Virus record (IMG/VR): IMGVR_UViG_3300027857_000052
Coordinates: 1-27,884 of that record
DNA length: 27,884 nucleotides
Direction: 5' to 3' (one strand)
DNA from: a virus
Of the stretch, positions 15,301-21,639 are shown in pieces. A program made the position numbers and the translations under genes. The notes under the pieces were generated by a model. That model saw only the letters and a list, made by a program, of their open reading frames with translations, did not search any database and was not told the DNA's origin. Position 1 is the first letter of the stretch. Each line of letters opens with the position of its first letter.

Positions 15301-16273
15301 CTGGGTCACCGACCCGTCCGGCAACGTGTGCGCCCTGTGCATCGCGAACGCCGATGCGGGGCCGGTGCGGATCGGGGACGCATACCCGTCCGGGCACTCC
15401 GAAAGCCCAGCCCACCCTCACTGCCGGTGCGAAGTGGTTCCCGCCGGCACCCGAACCGCGGGCGGCTTCGGCGGTGCAGCCGCCGCTGTGGACGACGAGG
15501 AAGCGGCCGCGACCGAGTCCGAAGCCGAGGCGGGCGCCGCTGAAGCCGTCGCCACCACTGAAGCGTCCCTCGAGTCCAGCGTCGCCACCGGCGTCACCGA
15601 CCGGGAAGTCCTCGGCGGTGGGGTGTCCGCCGAAACTAGCCTCGTCACGTTCGCCGACGGCACCCGGGCTGTGGAGAAAGTCGCCAGGTCGTACGCGGAG
15701 CGGGAACCCGACGAGGCCACCGACGCGGAAACCCTCGCCGCGAAACTCGGCCGCGCGATCGGTGTGCAGGTACCCGACGCGGTGCGCACCGCCGACAACA
15801 CCGTGTACCTCGCCTACGTGGCCGACGCCGAAACGGGCATGGAGAAAGCCCTCACCGACCGGGCCCTCGCCGAGCTCGCTGACACCACCGCCGGCCGGCA
15901 GTTGGGCCTGTTCGACCTGCTCACCCAGAACACTGACCGCAACACCGGCAACTGGCTGGTTGACGGTGGTGGCGGCCTGTGGGGCATTGACCACGGGTGG
16001 GCGTTCAACGAGTTCTCCACCACCGAGGGCATGCAGATCGTCACCGGGCGGAACCCGTTCGCGGGTGGCCTACTCCAGATGAATGACGCCGGCGAGGTCA
16101 CAGGTGGTTCCGGCGGGTTCTCCCTCGTCGACCTCGACCACCTCCGCACCGCCCTCACCGGTCTTCAAGGCGACTTCACCAGCCTGGGCCGGGAAAGCTG
16201 GTACCAGCAGACCCTCGACCGGTTGGACTGGTTGGCGCAGCACGCCACGGGCGATGGGACACTGTTCGGATGA
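12317..16273 (+). CDS. Portal-Nudix-MuF-kinase-like fusion protein (1318 aa)
   Basis: Residues about 1-455 are an HK97-like portal, the dodecameric DNA gate (FLMRKTCAAFHVVPADLGF; AWEIYISSGMASPDEGREKL). A disordered linker follows. Residues about 621-764 are a Nudix hydrolase with an intact box: G660-x5-E666-x7-R674-E675-W-S-E678-E679-T-G681. Residues about 790-1045 are a helical MuF-type head-morphogenesis domain ending in C1005-x2-C1008 and HPHCRC (C1036, C1038). After an acidic linker, residues about 1090-1300 resemble phosphatidylinositol 3/4-kinase folds: K1121, NTDRNTGNW (D1207, N1212) and IDHGWAFN (D1225). Portal-MuF links are known; the added Nudix and kinase-like parts are unusual. 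One frame is open throughout. GTG 12317 overlaps the terL stop; ATG 12335 has better SD spacing. Confidence 0.88.
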   Translation: MGVPSRMGVRSRLADLGTVLVKRFGQNKPTDVAAGETAAGMDVTRPFSPGEPIGPYDGYSRTPRSRDFVPGYNIAARPRSHERVAFETLKGLVEAYDVAQTCIWHRIDSIRALEWSLVPVRGFSGDADTAIDRGMAALEKPDRKTPFPNWLAKWLYDVLAYDAGTLYRMRNRGGRPIGLKVVDGTLVAPLLDYWGDSPEPPAEAYVQYVHGLPWNWLTRDDLVYEPFRPVANSPYGRAPLESVLLNANTDLRFQAYFLQRFTEGNIPEAFASAPETWSPNQIEQFQEYWDAFMLGDQSVKHQIRWIPGGSSIAWSNEKDFQDHFSLFLMRKTCAAFHVVPADLGFTESVNRSSGETQADVQHRVGDLPLIAHIQGILTTFLRKDLGLPLQFLFDTGQEKDDRLAQAQAWEIYISSGMASPDEGREKLLGLPGDPQRPTPRFYATNRLGPVPLLSIQGVSGKVDSETFGPAPDQPVLYQPFVAAPGVVPAAGTTDAKASLAAEDAYQLQVRDQLEGQTAQPGPVAKDGTPTVGVTAETGIVSYDLNGRSGSAGRHRAPDDEDDPDEAQRAELVKRELAAFRNFRAARRRSGAWRDFTFVHTDPVTGHRLNDAGRLAVRKAAGQVAVAGLAVRAADTGRVLMLQRALDDDDPAGGTLEFPGGHIEEGETPLRAAWREWSEETGCIPPPGECTGEWTSSNDIYQGIVWTVTNEACVPVRGDAQVGNPDDPDGDCVEAVMWVDPDHLVDNPMVRPELAADLVLVLTALGGDPPGELVKAGGGPKDPAPAPDWPGWEWDQQVADHWAPLIADATGSALTEQRAAQVVAAYQSTDQPSDDTSRDAAVATVALWLARQDITATPQLTQTLTGLYADAYLIGAASASALLDGGKPDLGGWRPGDTATTQDRLAQLDGTPGLADLLDTAPDMAAGILDTRTEAAARVLLDGTAAGDSTANMTAGLLAAFSNIGGARTVAVTEVVAASSVASMALYVARGVEWGRWVTDPSGNVCALCIANADAGPVRIGDAYPSGHSESPAHPHCRCEVVPAGTRTAGGFGGAAAAVDDEEAAATESEAEAGAAEAVATTEASLESSVATGVTDREVLGGGVSAETSLVTFADGTRAVEKVARSYAEREPDEATDAETLAAKLGRAIGVQVPDAVRTADNTVYLAYVADAETGMEKALTDRALAELADTTAGRQLGLFDLLTQNTDRNTGNWLVDGGGGLWGIDHGWAFNEFSTTEGMQIVTGRNPFAGGLLQMNDAGEVTGGSGGFSLVDLDHLRTALTGLQGDFTSLGRESWYQQTLDRLDWLAQHATGDGTLFG

Positions 16274-16479
16274 GCGAGCTGGTCGTCACGTCAGTGCGTA
16301 CCGGTGCCGAACTGGATCGGGTCAGTCTGGTCGACGGGAAACTCGTCTACGCCACCGGCGATGCCCGGGACATTCTTGAGGCGCTGCGGCGTAGCCGGCC
16401 GGGTCTCACCGATGAGCGGCTGTTCGAGCTGCGCTCCGACTGGTCGAACGGGTACATCACCATCAAGCCCGCCGAGTAG
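16270..16479 (+). CDS. Small hypothetical protein (69 aa)
   Basis: ATG 16270 overlaps the stop of the portal fusion (ATGA), so translation is coupled. The product has a beta-rich start (ELVVTSVRTGAELDRVSLVDGKLVYATG), a helix (ARDILEALRRSRPG) and a strand end (NGYITIKPA). No known family is recognised. Small genes between portal/MuF and protease genes are usual in actinophages and often unassigned. Confidence 0.6.
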   Translation: MSELVVTSVRTGAELDRVSLVDGKLVYATGDARDILEALRRSRPGLTDERLFELRSDWSNGYITIKPAE

Positions 16480-16528
16480 GAACCCAACCCGACGGAATCT
16501 GTTTGCAGGGCAAGGGGTGTGATGGCTC

Positions 16529-16933
16529 ATGCCCGAGGAGCAGCGGTTCCTGCTTGGAATTGCGTACCAAGCTGGGCCGGACCCGCGCATCCGACGCGGC
16601 GCCGACGGAGGGCGCGACTACTTTGAGCCGGCCGAGCTTGAGAAAGCGTGCCACAGCTTCCTCCGCAACGGTCCCCGCGTGGGTCTGTTTCATGTGGACG
16701 GTACGGACGGCGAGGCAACCGCCACGGTGGTCGAGTCATACATCTACCGCAACGACGAACCGTGGGTCGTCGCCGAGGACCTCGTAGTCCGAAAAGGCGA
16801 TTGGGTAGTCGGTGCCATCCTCAGCCCGAAAGCCTGGCAGCTGTACAAGTCCGGTCGGATCTCGGGATGGAGCCCGCAGGGCACGGCGAAACGCCGACGA
16901 GTCGTCCCCGTCAACTCCGAGAGTGAGTCGTGA
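16529..16933 (+). CDS. XkdF-like protein, putative prohead protease
   Basis: 134 aa from ATG 16529, with AAGGGG upstream. The core VVESYIYRNDEPW...VRKGDWVVGAILSPKAW...KSGRISGWSPQG follows the pattern of the PBSX XkdF family (ESY, KGDWVVG, a Ser/Gly-rich SGxSxQG ending). XkdF is annotated as a phage-like element protein and suspected to be a head protease. It lies between portal and scaffold, where capsid-maturation proteases are usually encoded, and its stop overlaps the scaffold start (GTGATGA). Catalytic residues cannot be assigned with confidence. Confidence 0.72.
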   Translation: MPEEQRFLLGIAYQAGPDPRIRRGADGGRDYFEPAELEKACHSFLRNGPRVGLFHVDGTDGEATATVVESYIYRNDEPWVVAEDLVVRKGDWVVGAILSPKAWQLYKSGRISGWSPQGTAKRRRVVPVNSESES

Positions 16934-18774
16934 TGACCGCGCCTGTTGAGGACGACGAACTGACGGCCCTGGTGGACCCGGACATCCCTCGCGTAGACCT
17001 AGTCGATAAGGGTGCCAACGGCGTTCCTCGGTGGCTCATCGCCAAGCAGGCCGACGGCACCCGCGGGCTGATGGATCCGGCGTTCGTGCGTGACCTGCTC
17101 GGGCAAGCCGAGCCCGCCCCCGTGGTAAAGCAGGAAGGGGAAACGGTCACCATGTCCGGAAGCCCCGCCGCGATCGCCCGGTTCATCCATCAGGCCGCGC
17201 GCCGCGCCGCCGATCCGGTTGAGAAGGCCGACCTGAGCTCCGCCGAGGAGAATGACCTCCCCGACTCCGCGTTCGCGTACATCGAACCGGGCGGCGAGAA
17301 GGACGGCGAGGGCAAGACCACGCCCCGAGAGTTGCGGCACTTCAACATCAGCGACGCGGCGCACGTGCGTAACGCCCTGTCCCGCGCACCGCAGTCCCCG
17401 TTCGGCGACAAGGCCATGCCCAAGATCCGGGCAGCGGCGAAGAAGTTCGACATCGAGGTCACCAAGGAGAGCGACATGGCCGACGAAGACCTCGACGCGG
17501 CGACGGTCCTCGCCGAACCCGACAACACCGACTCCCCGGGCCTCGCCACCACCCCCGGCTCCCCCGCGTGGGAAGCGATCGACGCCGCGACCGCCCGCAA
17601 GTGGACATCGATCCTCGCCCGGGCCCGCGCCGCAGTGGAGCTGCTCGCCGACCGGGAAATGATGGAAGCGACCGCCGGGGCGGAGGACGACTCCGACGAG
17701 GCGCTCGACCTTCTCGACGCGTGCTGCGCCATCGACTACGCCATCGGTGTTCTCGCCCCGTTCGCGGTGGAGGAGCAGGCCGAAGCGGACTGCGGCGCCG
17801 ACGACATGGCGATGGTCGGGAAGGCCCTCGCCGGATGGGATCCGGCTCCCCTGGACACCATCGAAGCCCTCGGCCGGGTCCGTAAGGCTGGCCGGGTGCT
17901 GTCCTCGGCGAACGAGGCCGCGATCCGCGACGCCGTGGACAAGCTGCAGAAGGTGCTGGCGTCCCTGCCCGCCGCGCCCGCGCCCGTTGAGAAGGCCGGC
18001 GCGCCGGTCGTGACCACCACGGAGGAACCCGACATGAGCACCGCCGACCTGCCCACACCGGCCACGTCCGCCGAGACGGTGGCCGTACACGGTGAGCAGC
18101 CGAAGATGGGTATCGCCAAGACCGGCGAGCCGGTGGCCAAGGCCGATGGTGAGGGTAAGGCGGCGATGCGCGCCGTGTACGACGCGAAGGGCCGCCTCGT
18201 CGGCATTGTCGACCCGGCGGACATCACCCCGATCGAGGACGCCACCCCGGAACCCGACGCCGAGCCGGACACGGCACCCACCCCGGAGCCGGCGGCGGAT
18301 GACATGCAGCCCGCCCCGGCCGCCGAGGTGGGAACCCCCGCCGACGCCGCACCCGACGATGTCACGAAGACCGAACAGGAAACCGACAACACCAGCACGA
18401 CGGACACGCTCATCAAGGGCATCGCCGACGTGGTCAAGGCGCAACTCGACGCGCACAGCACCGCCCAGCAGGAGGTCCTCGCGAAGATGGCGGGCGACCT
18501 GGAGGCGGTGACGCAGGCGAGCGAGGTGCTCAAGGCCCAGGTTCAGGCGTTGGAGGAGCAGCCCGCCGCACCGAAGGTGTTCACCAACGGGGCCGTTCCG
18601 CCCGCGCACCTCATGCGCGGGCAGGACCGTGGCAGCGCCCCGGTCGACCAGGCCCAGGTCAGCGAACTGCGCAAGGGGCTGTACTCGCCCGTCGCCGCGG
18701 AACGCGACAAGGCCGCGCTCGACCTGAACGCGCTCGCCATCGCCGAGCTCCAGGAGATCCACCACCGGCGGTAA
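16930..18774 (+). CDS. Capsid scaffold-type protein (614 aa)
   Basis: GTG 16930 or ATG 16933 overlaps the XkdF-like stop. Residues 1-70 share the VDKGANGVPRWLIAK pattern found beside phage proteases. Residues about 100-180 (LPDSAFAYIEPGG...SPFGDKAMPKIRAAAKKF) resemble a small domain often annotated DUF6582. The middle is helical and acidic. The C-terminal third has a Pro/Glu-rich linker, a coiled coil (DVVKAQLDAHSTAQQEVLAKMAGDL broken by short gaps) and a basic end, as in scaffolds that guide capsid assembly. Two in-frame ATGs (17476, 18034) each follow a consensus SD and may yield 432-aa and 246-aa forms. A terminator-like hairpin follows the gene. Confidence 0.65.
   Translation: MMTAPVEDDELTALVDPDIPRVDLVDKGANGVPRWLIAKQADGTRGLMDPAFVRDLLGQAEPAPVVKQEGETVTMSGSPAAIARFIHQAARRAADPVEKADLSSAEENDLPDSAFAYIEPGGEKDGEGKTTPRELRHFNISDAAHVRNALSRAPQSPFGDKAMPKIRAAAKKFDIEVTKESDMADEDLDAATVLAEPDNTDSPGLATTPGSPAWEAIDAATARKWTSILARARAAVELLADREMMEATAGAEDDSDEALDLLDACCAIDYAIGVLAPFAVEEQAEADCGADDMAMVGKALAGWDPAPLDTIEALGRVRKAGRVLSSANEAAIRDAVDKLQKVLASLPAAPAPVEKAGAPVVTTTEEPDMSTADLPTPATSAETVAVHGEQPKMGIAKTGEPVAKADGEGKAAMRAVYDAKGRLVGIVDPADITPIEDATPEPDAEPDTAPTPEPAADDMQPAPAAEVGTPADAAPDDVTKTEQETDNTSTTDTLIKGIADVVKAQLDAHSTAQQEVLAKMAGDLEAVTQASEVLKAQVQALEEQPAAPKVFTNGAVPPAHLMRGQDRGSAPVDQAQVSELRKGLYSPVAAERDKAALDLNALAIAELQEIHHRR
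17464..17478 (+). promoter_or_regulatory. Internal SD and ATG in the scaffold gene (site 1)
   Basis: AAGGAG (17464-17469) lies 6 nt before an in-frame ATG at 17476, which is residue 183 of the scaffold gene. It falls just after the DUF6582-like domain, at a domain boundary. A product from here would be 432 aa (MADEDLDAATVL...). Confidence 0.45.
18021..18036 (+). promoter_or_regulatory. Internal SD and ATG in the scaffold gene (site 2)
   Basis: GGAGG (18021-18025) lies 8 nt before an in-frame ATG at 18034, residue 369. A product from here (MSTADLPTPATS...) would be 246 aa and contain just the acidic linker, coiled coil and C-terminal end, i.e. a typical free-standing scaffold, as with lambda Nu3 nested inside gene C. 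Confidence 0.5.
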
Positions 18775-18801
18775 CCCGCCCCCTTCCTGCCTGAACCTTC
18801 C

Positions 18802-18830
18802 AGCCCCCGGCCGTGCCAACGCCGGGGGCT
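18802..18830 (+). terminator. Terminator-like hairpin before the capsid gene
   Basis: AGCCCCCGGC (18802-18811) pairs perfectly with GCCGGGGGCT (18821-18830): 10 bp, 9-nt loop, followed by TTCGC. It sits in the 79-bp gap between scaffold and capsid genes and ends only 11 bp before the capsid SD, so it could attenuate upstream transcription or protect the capsid mRNA 5' end. Confidence 0.6.
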
Positions 18831-18853
18831 TTCGCATGCCCAGGAGGCATCCG

Positions 18854-20353
18854 TTGAGCATCGAGAACGTCACCGAGGAAACCCTCGCCGCCATCACCAA
18901 GGCGCAGACGACGGGCATCCTCGAGTCCACCGGCATCTACAGCTACGACCTGTCCGGGCTGGTGTCCCTGGTTCCGGTCGTCACCCCGTTCCGGGACATC
19001 GTGGCCCGCAAGGCCAGCCCGGACGGGAACCCGTTCGCCGTGTGGCGTGCGATCATGAACCTGACCAACTCGCAGCCCGACCCGTCGATGGGCTTCGACT
19101 ACGCCGCGAACGAGGTCGTGTTCCTGGAGCAGGACTTCCAGGCCAAGTACATGCCCACCGGCTACGCGGGTCTGGTCACCCAGGACGCGTACGACCTGGC
19201 GAAGGGGTACGGCGATCCGTACGCCATCGCCACGTTCCAGGTGTTGAACCAGGTGTTGATCGGCGACGACCGCAAGCTGATGGGCGCGCAGTCGTTCGCG
19301 CTGGCCCGCCCGGCGGCGCCGACCCTGACGCAGGCCGACACGGGTGGCACCATCGCAGCCTCCACGCAGGTGTACGTGGGTGTCGCAGCGCGCACCGGGT
19401 CCGGCTACTACTACGGGTCCGGCAACTCGCAGGCGAACTCGGCGAACGTCACCACCTCGACCGTGGCCGCATCGACGCACAAGATCACCGCCACGGTCGG
19501 CAGTGTCCGCGGCGCCGTCTGCTACGACTGGTTCCAGTCCGCCGACGGCAGCACCTGGTACTACTACACCACCACCACCGTCAACACCGTCGTCATGACC
19601 AAGACGATCGCCGCGAACCAGGCGTTCCCCGCGTCCACGGTCTGCCCCGACCTGTCGACCTCCTGGAAGGGCACCGCCAACACCAAGCCCACCATCAACA
19701 CCGCGGCGGACAACGGGTCGGCGAACGCCAACGACTACGACGGGTTCCTCGCCACCCTGTGCGGGGACTACAGCTCCACCGGGCAGTGGGTGCAGTCGGG
19801 TACCGCCACCGCGAACCCGTCGTACAACTCCAGCCTCGACGGGGCGGCGCTGACCCTCACCGGCGGCACCGTCACCGAGATCGAGGCGAACCTGTTCCTG
19901 CCGCTGTGGACGCAGGTCAAGTGCTCCCCGACCGCGCTGATGGTCAACGCCGCGCAGGCGCAGGAGATCGCGAACCTGATCCTCGGCGCGAACTCGGCAA
20001 CCACGTTCCTGAACACCGACACCGCGGGCCGTGTGAGCGTGACCGCCGGCGGCCGGGTCGGAGAGATCGTCAACGCCCCAGCCGGTGGGGTGACCGTACC
20101 GATCGAGGTGCACGTGTCGCTGCCCCCGGGCACCATCGTCGCCCGCACCGACCGGGTCCCGTTCCCGCAGGCCAACATCTCCAGCGTGCTGGAGTACCGG
20201 ACCCTGCGCGACACCGCCCAGTTCGACTACGGCATCAGCCGGGTAGCGAACACGTCCGGCGGTGGCCCGCGTAAGGAATTCGAAATTCGCAGTAACGGCG
20301 CCATGATCAACAGGGCACCCGTCGCCATGGCGGTCATGCAGAACGTGGGCTGA
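18854..20353 (+). CDS. Major capsid protein with an inserted Ig-like domain
   Basis: 499 aa from TTG 18854: AGGAGG lies 6 bp before it, and the in-frame ATG at 18836 lies upstream of that SD and adds only PRRHP, so TTG is preferred. It is the shell protein, supported by position after portal, protease and scaffold and by its layout: an N-terminal arm, FRDIVARKASPDGNPF, an E-loop-like region, and a C-terminal beta/alpha part (VEIEANLFLPLW-like segment; LPPGTIVARTDRVPFP). Residues about 153-250 form a Thr/Tyr-rich beta module (APTLTQAD...VCYDWFQSADGSTWYYYTTT) that looks like an Ig/FN3 insertion probably exposed on the capsid. Strong hairpins flank the gene on both sides. Confidence 0.8.
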   Translation: MSIENVTEETLAAITKAQTTGILESTGIYSYDLSGLVSLVPVVTPFRDIVARKASPDGNPFAVWRAIMNLTNSQPDPSMGFDYAANEVVFLEQDFQAKYMPTGYAGLVTQDAYDLAKGYGDPYAIATFQVLNQVLIGDDRKLMGAQSFALARPAAPTLTQADTGGTIAASTQVYVGVAARTGSGYYYGSGNSQANSANVTTSTVAASTHKITATVGSVRGAVCYDWFQSADGSTWYYYTTTTVNTVVMTKTIAANQAFPASTVCPDLSTSWKGTANTKPTINTAADNGSANANDYDGFLATLCGDYSSTGQWVQSGTATANPSYNSSLDGAALTLTGGTVTEIEANLFLPLWTQVKCSPTALMVNAAQAQEIANLILGANSATTFLNTDTAGRVSVTAGGRVGEIVNAPAGGVTVPIEVHVSLPPGTIVARTDRVPFPQANISSVLEYRTLRDTAQFDYGISRVANTSGGGPRKEFEIRSNGAMINRAPVAMAVMQNVG

Positions 20354-20366
20354 GTCCCGCCCTAGT

Positions 20367-20399
20367 AGGTAGGGCCGGCGTTGGACGCCGGCCCTACCT
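20367..20399 (+). terminator. Strong hairpin after the capsid gene
   Basis: AGGTAGGGCCGGCG (20367-20380) pairs perfectly with CGCCGGCCCTACCT (20386-20399): a 14-bp stem with the 5-nt loop TTGGA. No U-run follows. It lies 14 bp after the capsid stop and may be a terminator or an mRNA-stabilising 3' structure. Confidence 0.7.
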
Positions 20400-20448
20400 C
20401 GGTCTACCTCAGTGAATCTTCCTTGAACCGCCACCCGAGGAGACTCCC

Positions 20449-20820
20449 GTGCCCAACCCGAATGACGGTCTGATCGCCCCCTACGCCAACACCCTGGAGC
20501 TGACCGGCGGCACCATGACCGGGCCGATCGCGATGGGCTCCAACAAGATCACCGGCCTGGCCGCTGGCAGCGCGCCGACCGACGCCGCGCAGATACAGCA
20601 GGCAGCCGACCAGGCCGAGTACTACCTCAACGGCGCGCCCACGTTCATGCGGTACAACATGATGCGCCGCAACGCAGGCGGGAACCTGTCCGCCCTGACA
20701 ACCCAGGTGATGACCTCGGTCGCGATCCTGCTGTACGCCGGGGATGTCGTCACGAACCTGACGTTCATGTCGGGGGCAACCGGTGCCAGCGTGCCAACCA
20801 AAACCCCTTCCAACACCTGA
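20449..20820 (+). CDS. Short protein with phage fibre motif (123 aa)
   Basis: GTG 20449 follows GAGGAG. Residues 18-48 contain TGGTMTGPIAMGSNKITGL followed by APTDAAQIQQA, the motif repeated in phage tail-fibre proteins that trimerise along a shaft. The rest (VTNLTFMSGATGAS) resembles the start of a receptor or jelly-roll segment but stops abruptly at PTKTPSNT. The protein may therefore be a shortened fibre or a capsid-associated decoration. A fibre motif between the capsid and neck genes is unexpected. Confidence 0.6.
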   Translation: MPNPNDGLIAPYANTLELTGGTMTGPIAMGSNKITGLAAGSAPTDAAQIQQAADQAEYYLNGAPTFMRYNMMRRNAGGNLSALTTQVMTSVAILLYAGDVVTNLTFMSGATGASVPTKTPSNT

Positions 20821-20830
20821 GGAGCGCCGC

Positions 20831-21154
20831 ATGCGTCTCTACCCCCGCGCGGGTCAGACCGCCATCGACGACCCGGAGTACGGGCACTTCGACGCCGGCC
20901 CGGACGGCGGGTTCGACCTGCCCGAGGACCTCGCTGAGCGGCTGCGCCGGTTCCACGTCGACAAGGCGCCGGTGTGGGAAACCGACATTGAGCGGCAAGC
21001 CCGGCTACTCAACGAGGAGTTGGAACGGCGCAAGGACCCGGCGACGCTCCTCGCCGCGGTGGAGCAGCTCGTCGCGGCCGCCGCCCAAACCGCCCCCACC
21101 GAGCCGGCTCCGGCGAAGTCCCGGACGGCGAAGAAGGCCACGACCGCTGGGTGA
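20831..21154 (+). CDS. Small hypothetical protein of the neck region (107 aa)
   Basis: ATG 20831 follows GAGGAG, which overlaps the upstream stop region. The N-terminal half (YPRAGQTAIDDPEYGHFDAGPDGGFDLPEDLAERLRRFH) is compact and acidic. The second half is a long helix (DIERQARLLNEELERRK) ending in a basic Ala/Lys tail. It resembles short proteins encoded just after the capsid gene in many actinophages, whose function is unknown. Its stop overlaps the next start (GTGA). Confidence 0.6.
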   Translation: MRLYPRAGQTAIDDPEYGHFDAGPDGGFDLPEDLAERLRRFHVDKAPVWETDIERQARLLNEELERRKDPATLLAAVEQLVAAAAQTAPTEPAPAKSRTAKKATTAG

Positions 21155-21633
21155 TCCTGGTCCCGCACACCCGACTCCACCCCGCAGCAGGGCGGCTGCT
21201 GAACCGGCACGCCCCCGGGCATGTGCGGGTACGGCTGGACCCCGCCGATGCGCAGGCGTACTGGCAGCTACTCGCCCACTGGTGGCGGCAACCCGGCGAC
21301 CTGATCGTCGTGGAGCAGGACGTGGGCATCCATTCGGGGGTGCTGCCCGGCGTGGCCGGGTGCCGGCAGCCGTGGTGCGGGTACCCGTACCCGATCGGGG
21401 AGCAGCTGCTCGTGTGCCTCGGGTGCACGAGGTTCACCGCCGAGCTGAAGGCGGCTGAGCCGGATCTTCTCGACACGGTAGGGGTGGACGGCACCGGCGG
21501 GATGCCGGCCCGGCATTGGAAGTACCTGGATGTGAAGATCCTCACCCACCTGCGGGAACGCGGGTACGTCCAGCATCGGCACGAACCGCCCGTGAAGCAC
21601 TACCACCGGTACCCGGCAGCGAGCGGGGGGTAA
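21151..21633 (+). CDS. Cys-rich hypothetical protein, possibly glycosyltransferase-like (160 aa)
   Basis: GTG 21151 overlaps the preceding stop. The sequence has LIVVEQDVGIHSGVLPG, then CRQPWCGYPYPIG, then LLVCLGCTRF: Cys-x4-Cys and Cys-x2-Cys pairs that could bind zinc. The VVEQD strand-acid pattern and WCGYPY recall proteins sometimes annotated as glycosyltransferases in actinophage virion operons, but no sugar-nucleotide site is clear. The C-terminal end is His/Arg-rich (RERGYVQHRHEPP). I treat the function as unknown and the transferase reading as weak. Confidence 0.5.
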   Translation: MILVPHTRLHPAAGRLLNRHAPGHVRVRLDPADAQAYWQLLAHWWRQPGDLIVVEQDVGIHSGVLPGVAGCRQPWCGYPYPIGEQLLVCLGCTRFTAELKAAEPDLLDTVGVDGTGGMPARHWKYLDVKILTHLRERGYVQHRHEPPVKHYHRYPAASGG

Positions 21634-21639
21634 CGGCTG

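Noticed and set aside
15285-16082. A second plus-strand frame inside the portal fusion gene
   Set aside because: It is rich in Pro, Arg, Ser and Thr as expected of an out-of-frame GC-rich reading, and the main frame carries intact motifs there.
16999-18936. A 645-codon minus-strand open frame opposite the scaffold gene
   Set aside because: It lacks a family match, runs antisense to a gene with clear domains, SD and start overlap, and is a usual by-product of GC-rich third positions.
18659-20434. A 591-codon minus-strand frame across the capsid gene
   Set aside because: Composition is Gly/Arg/Val-rich shadow, with no SD; the plus-strand capsid gene explains the region.
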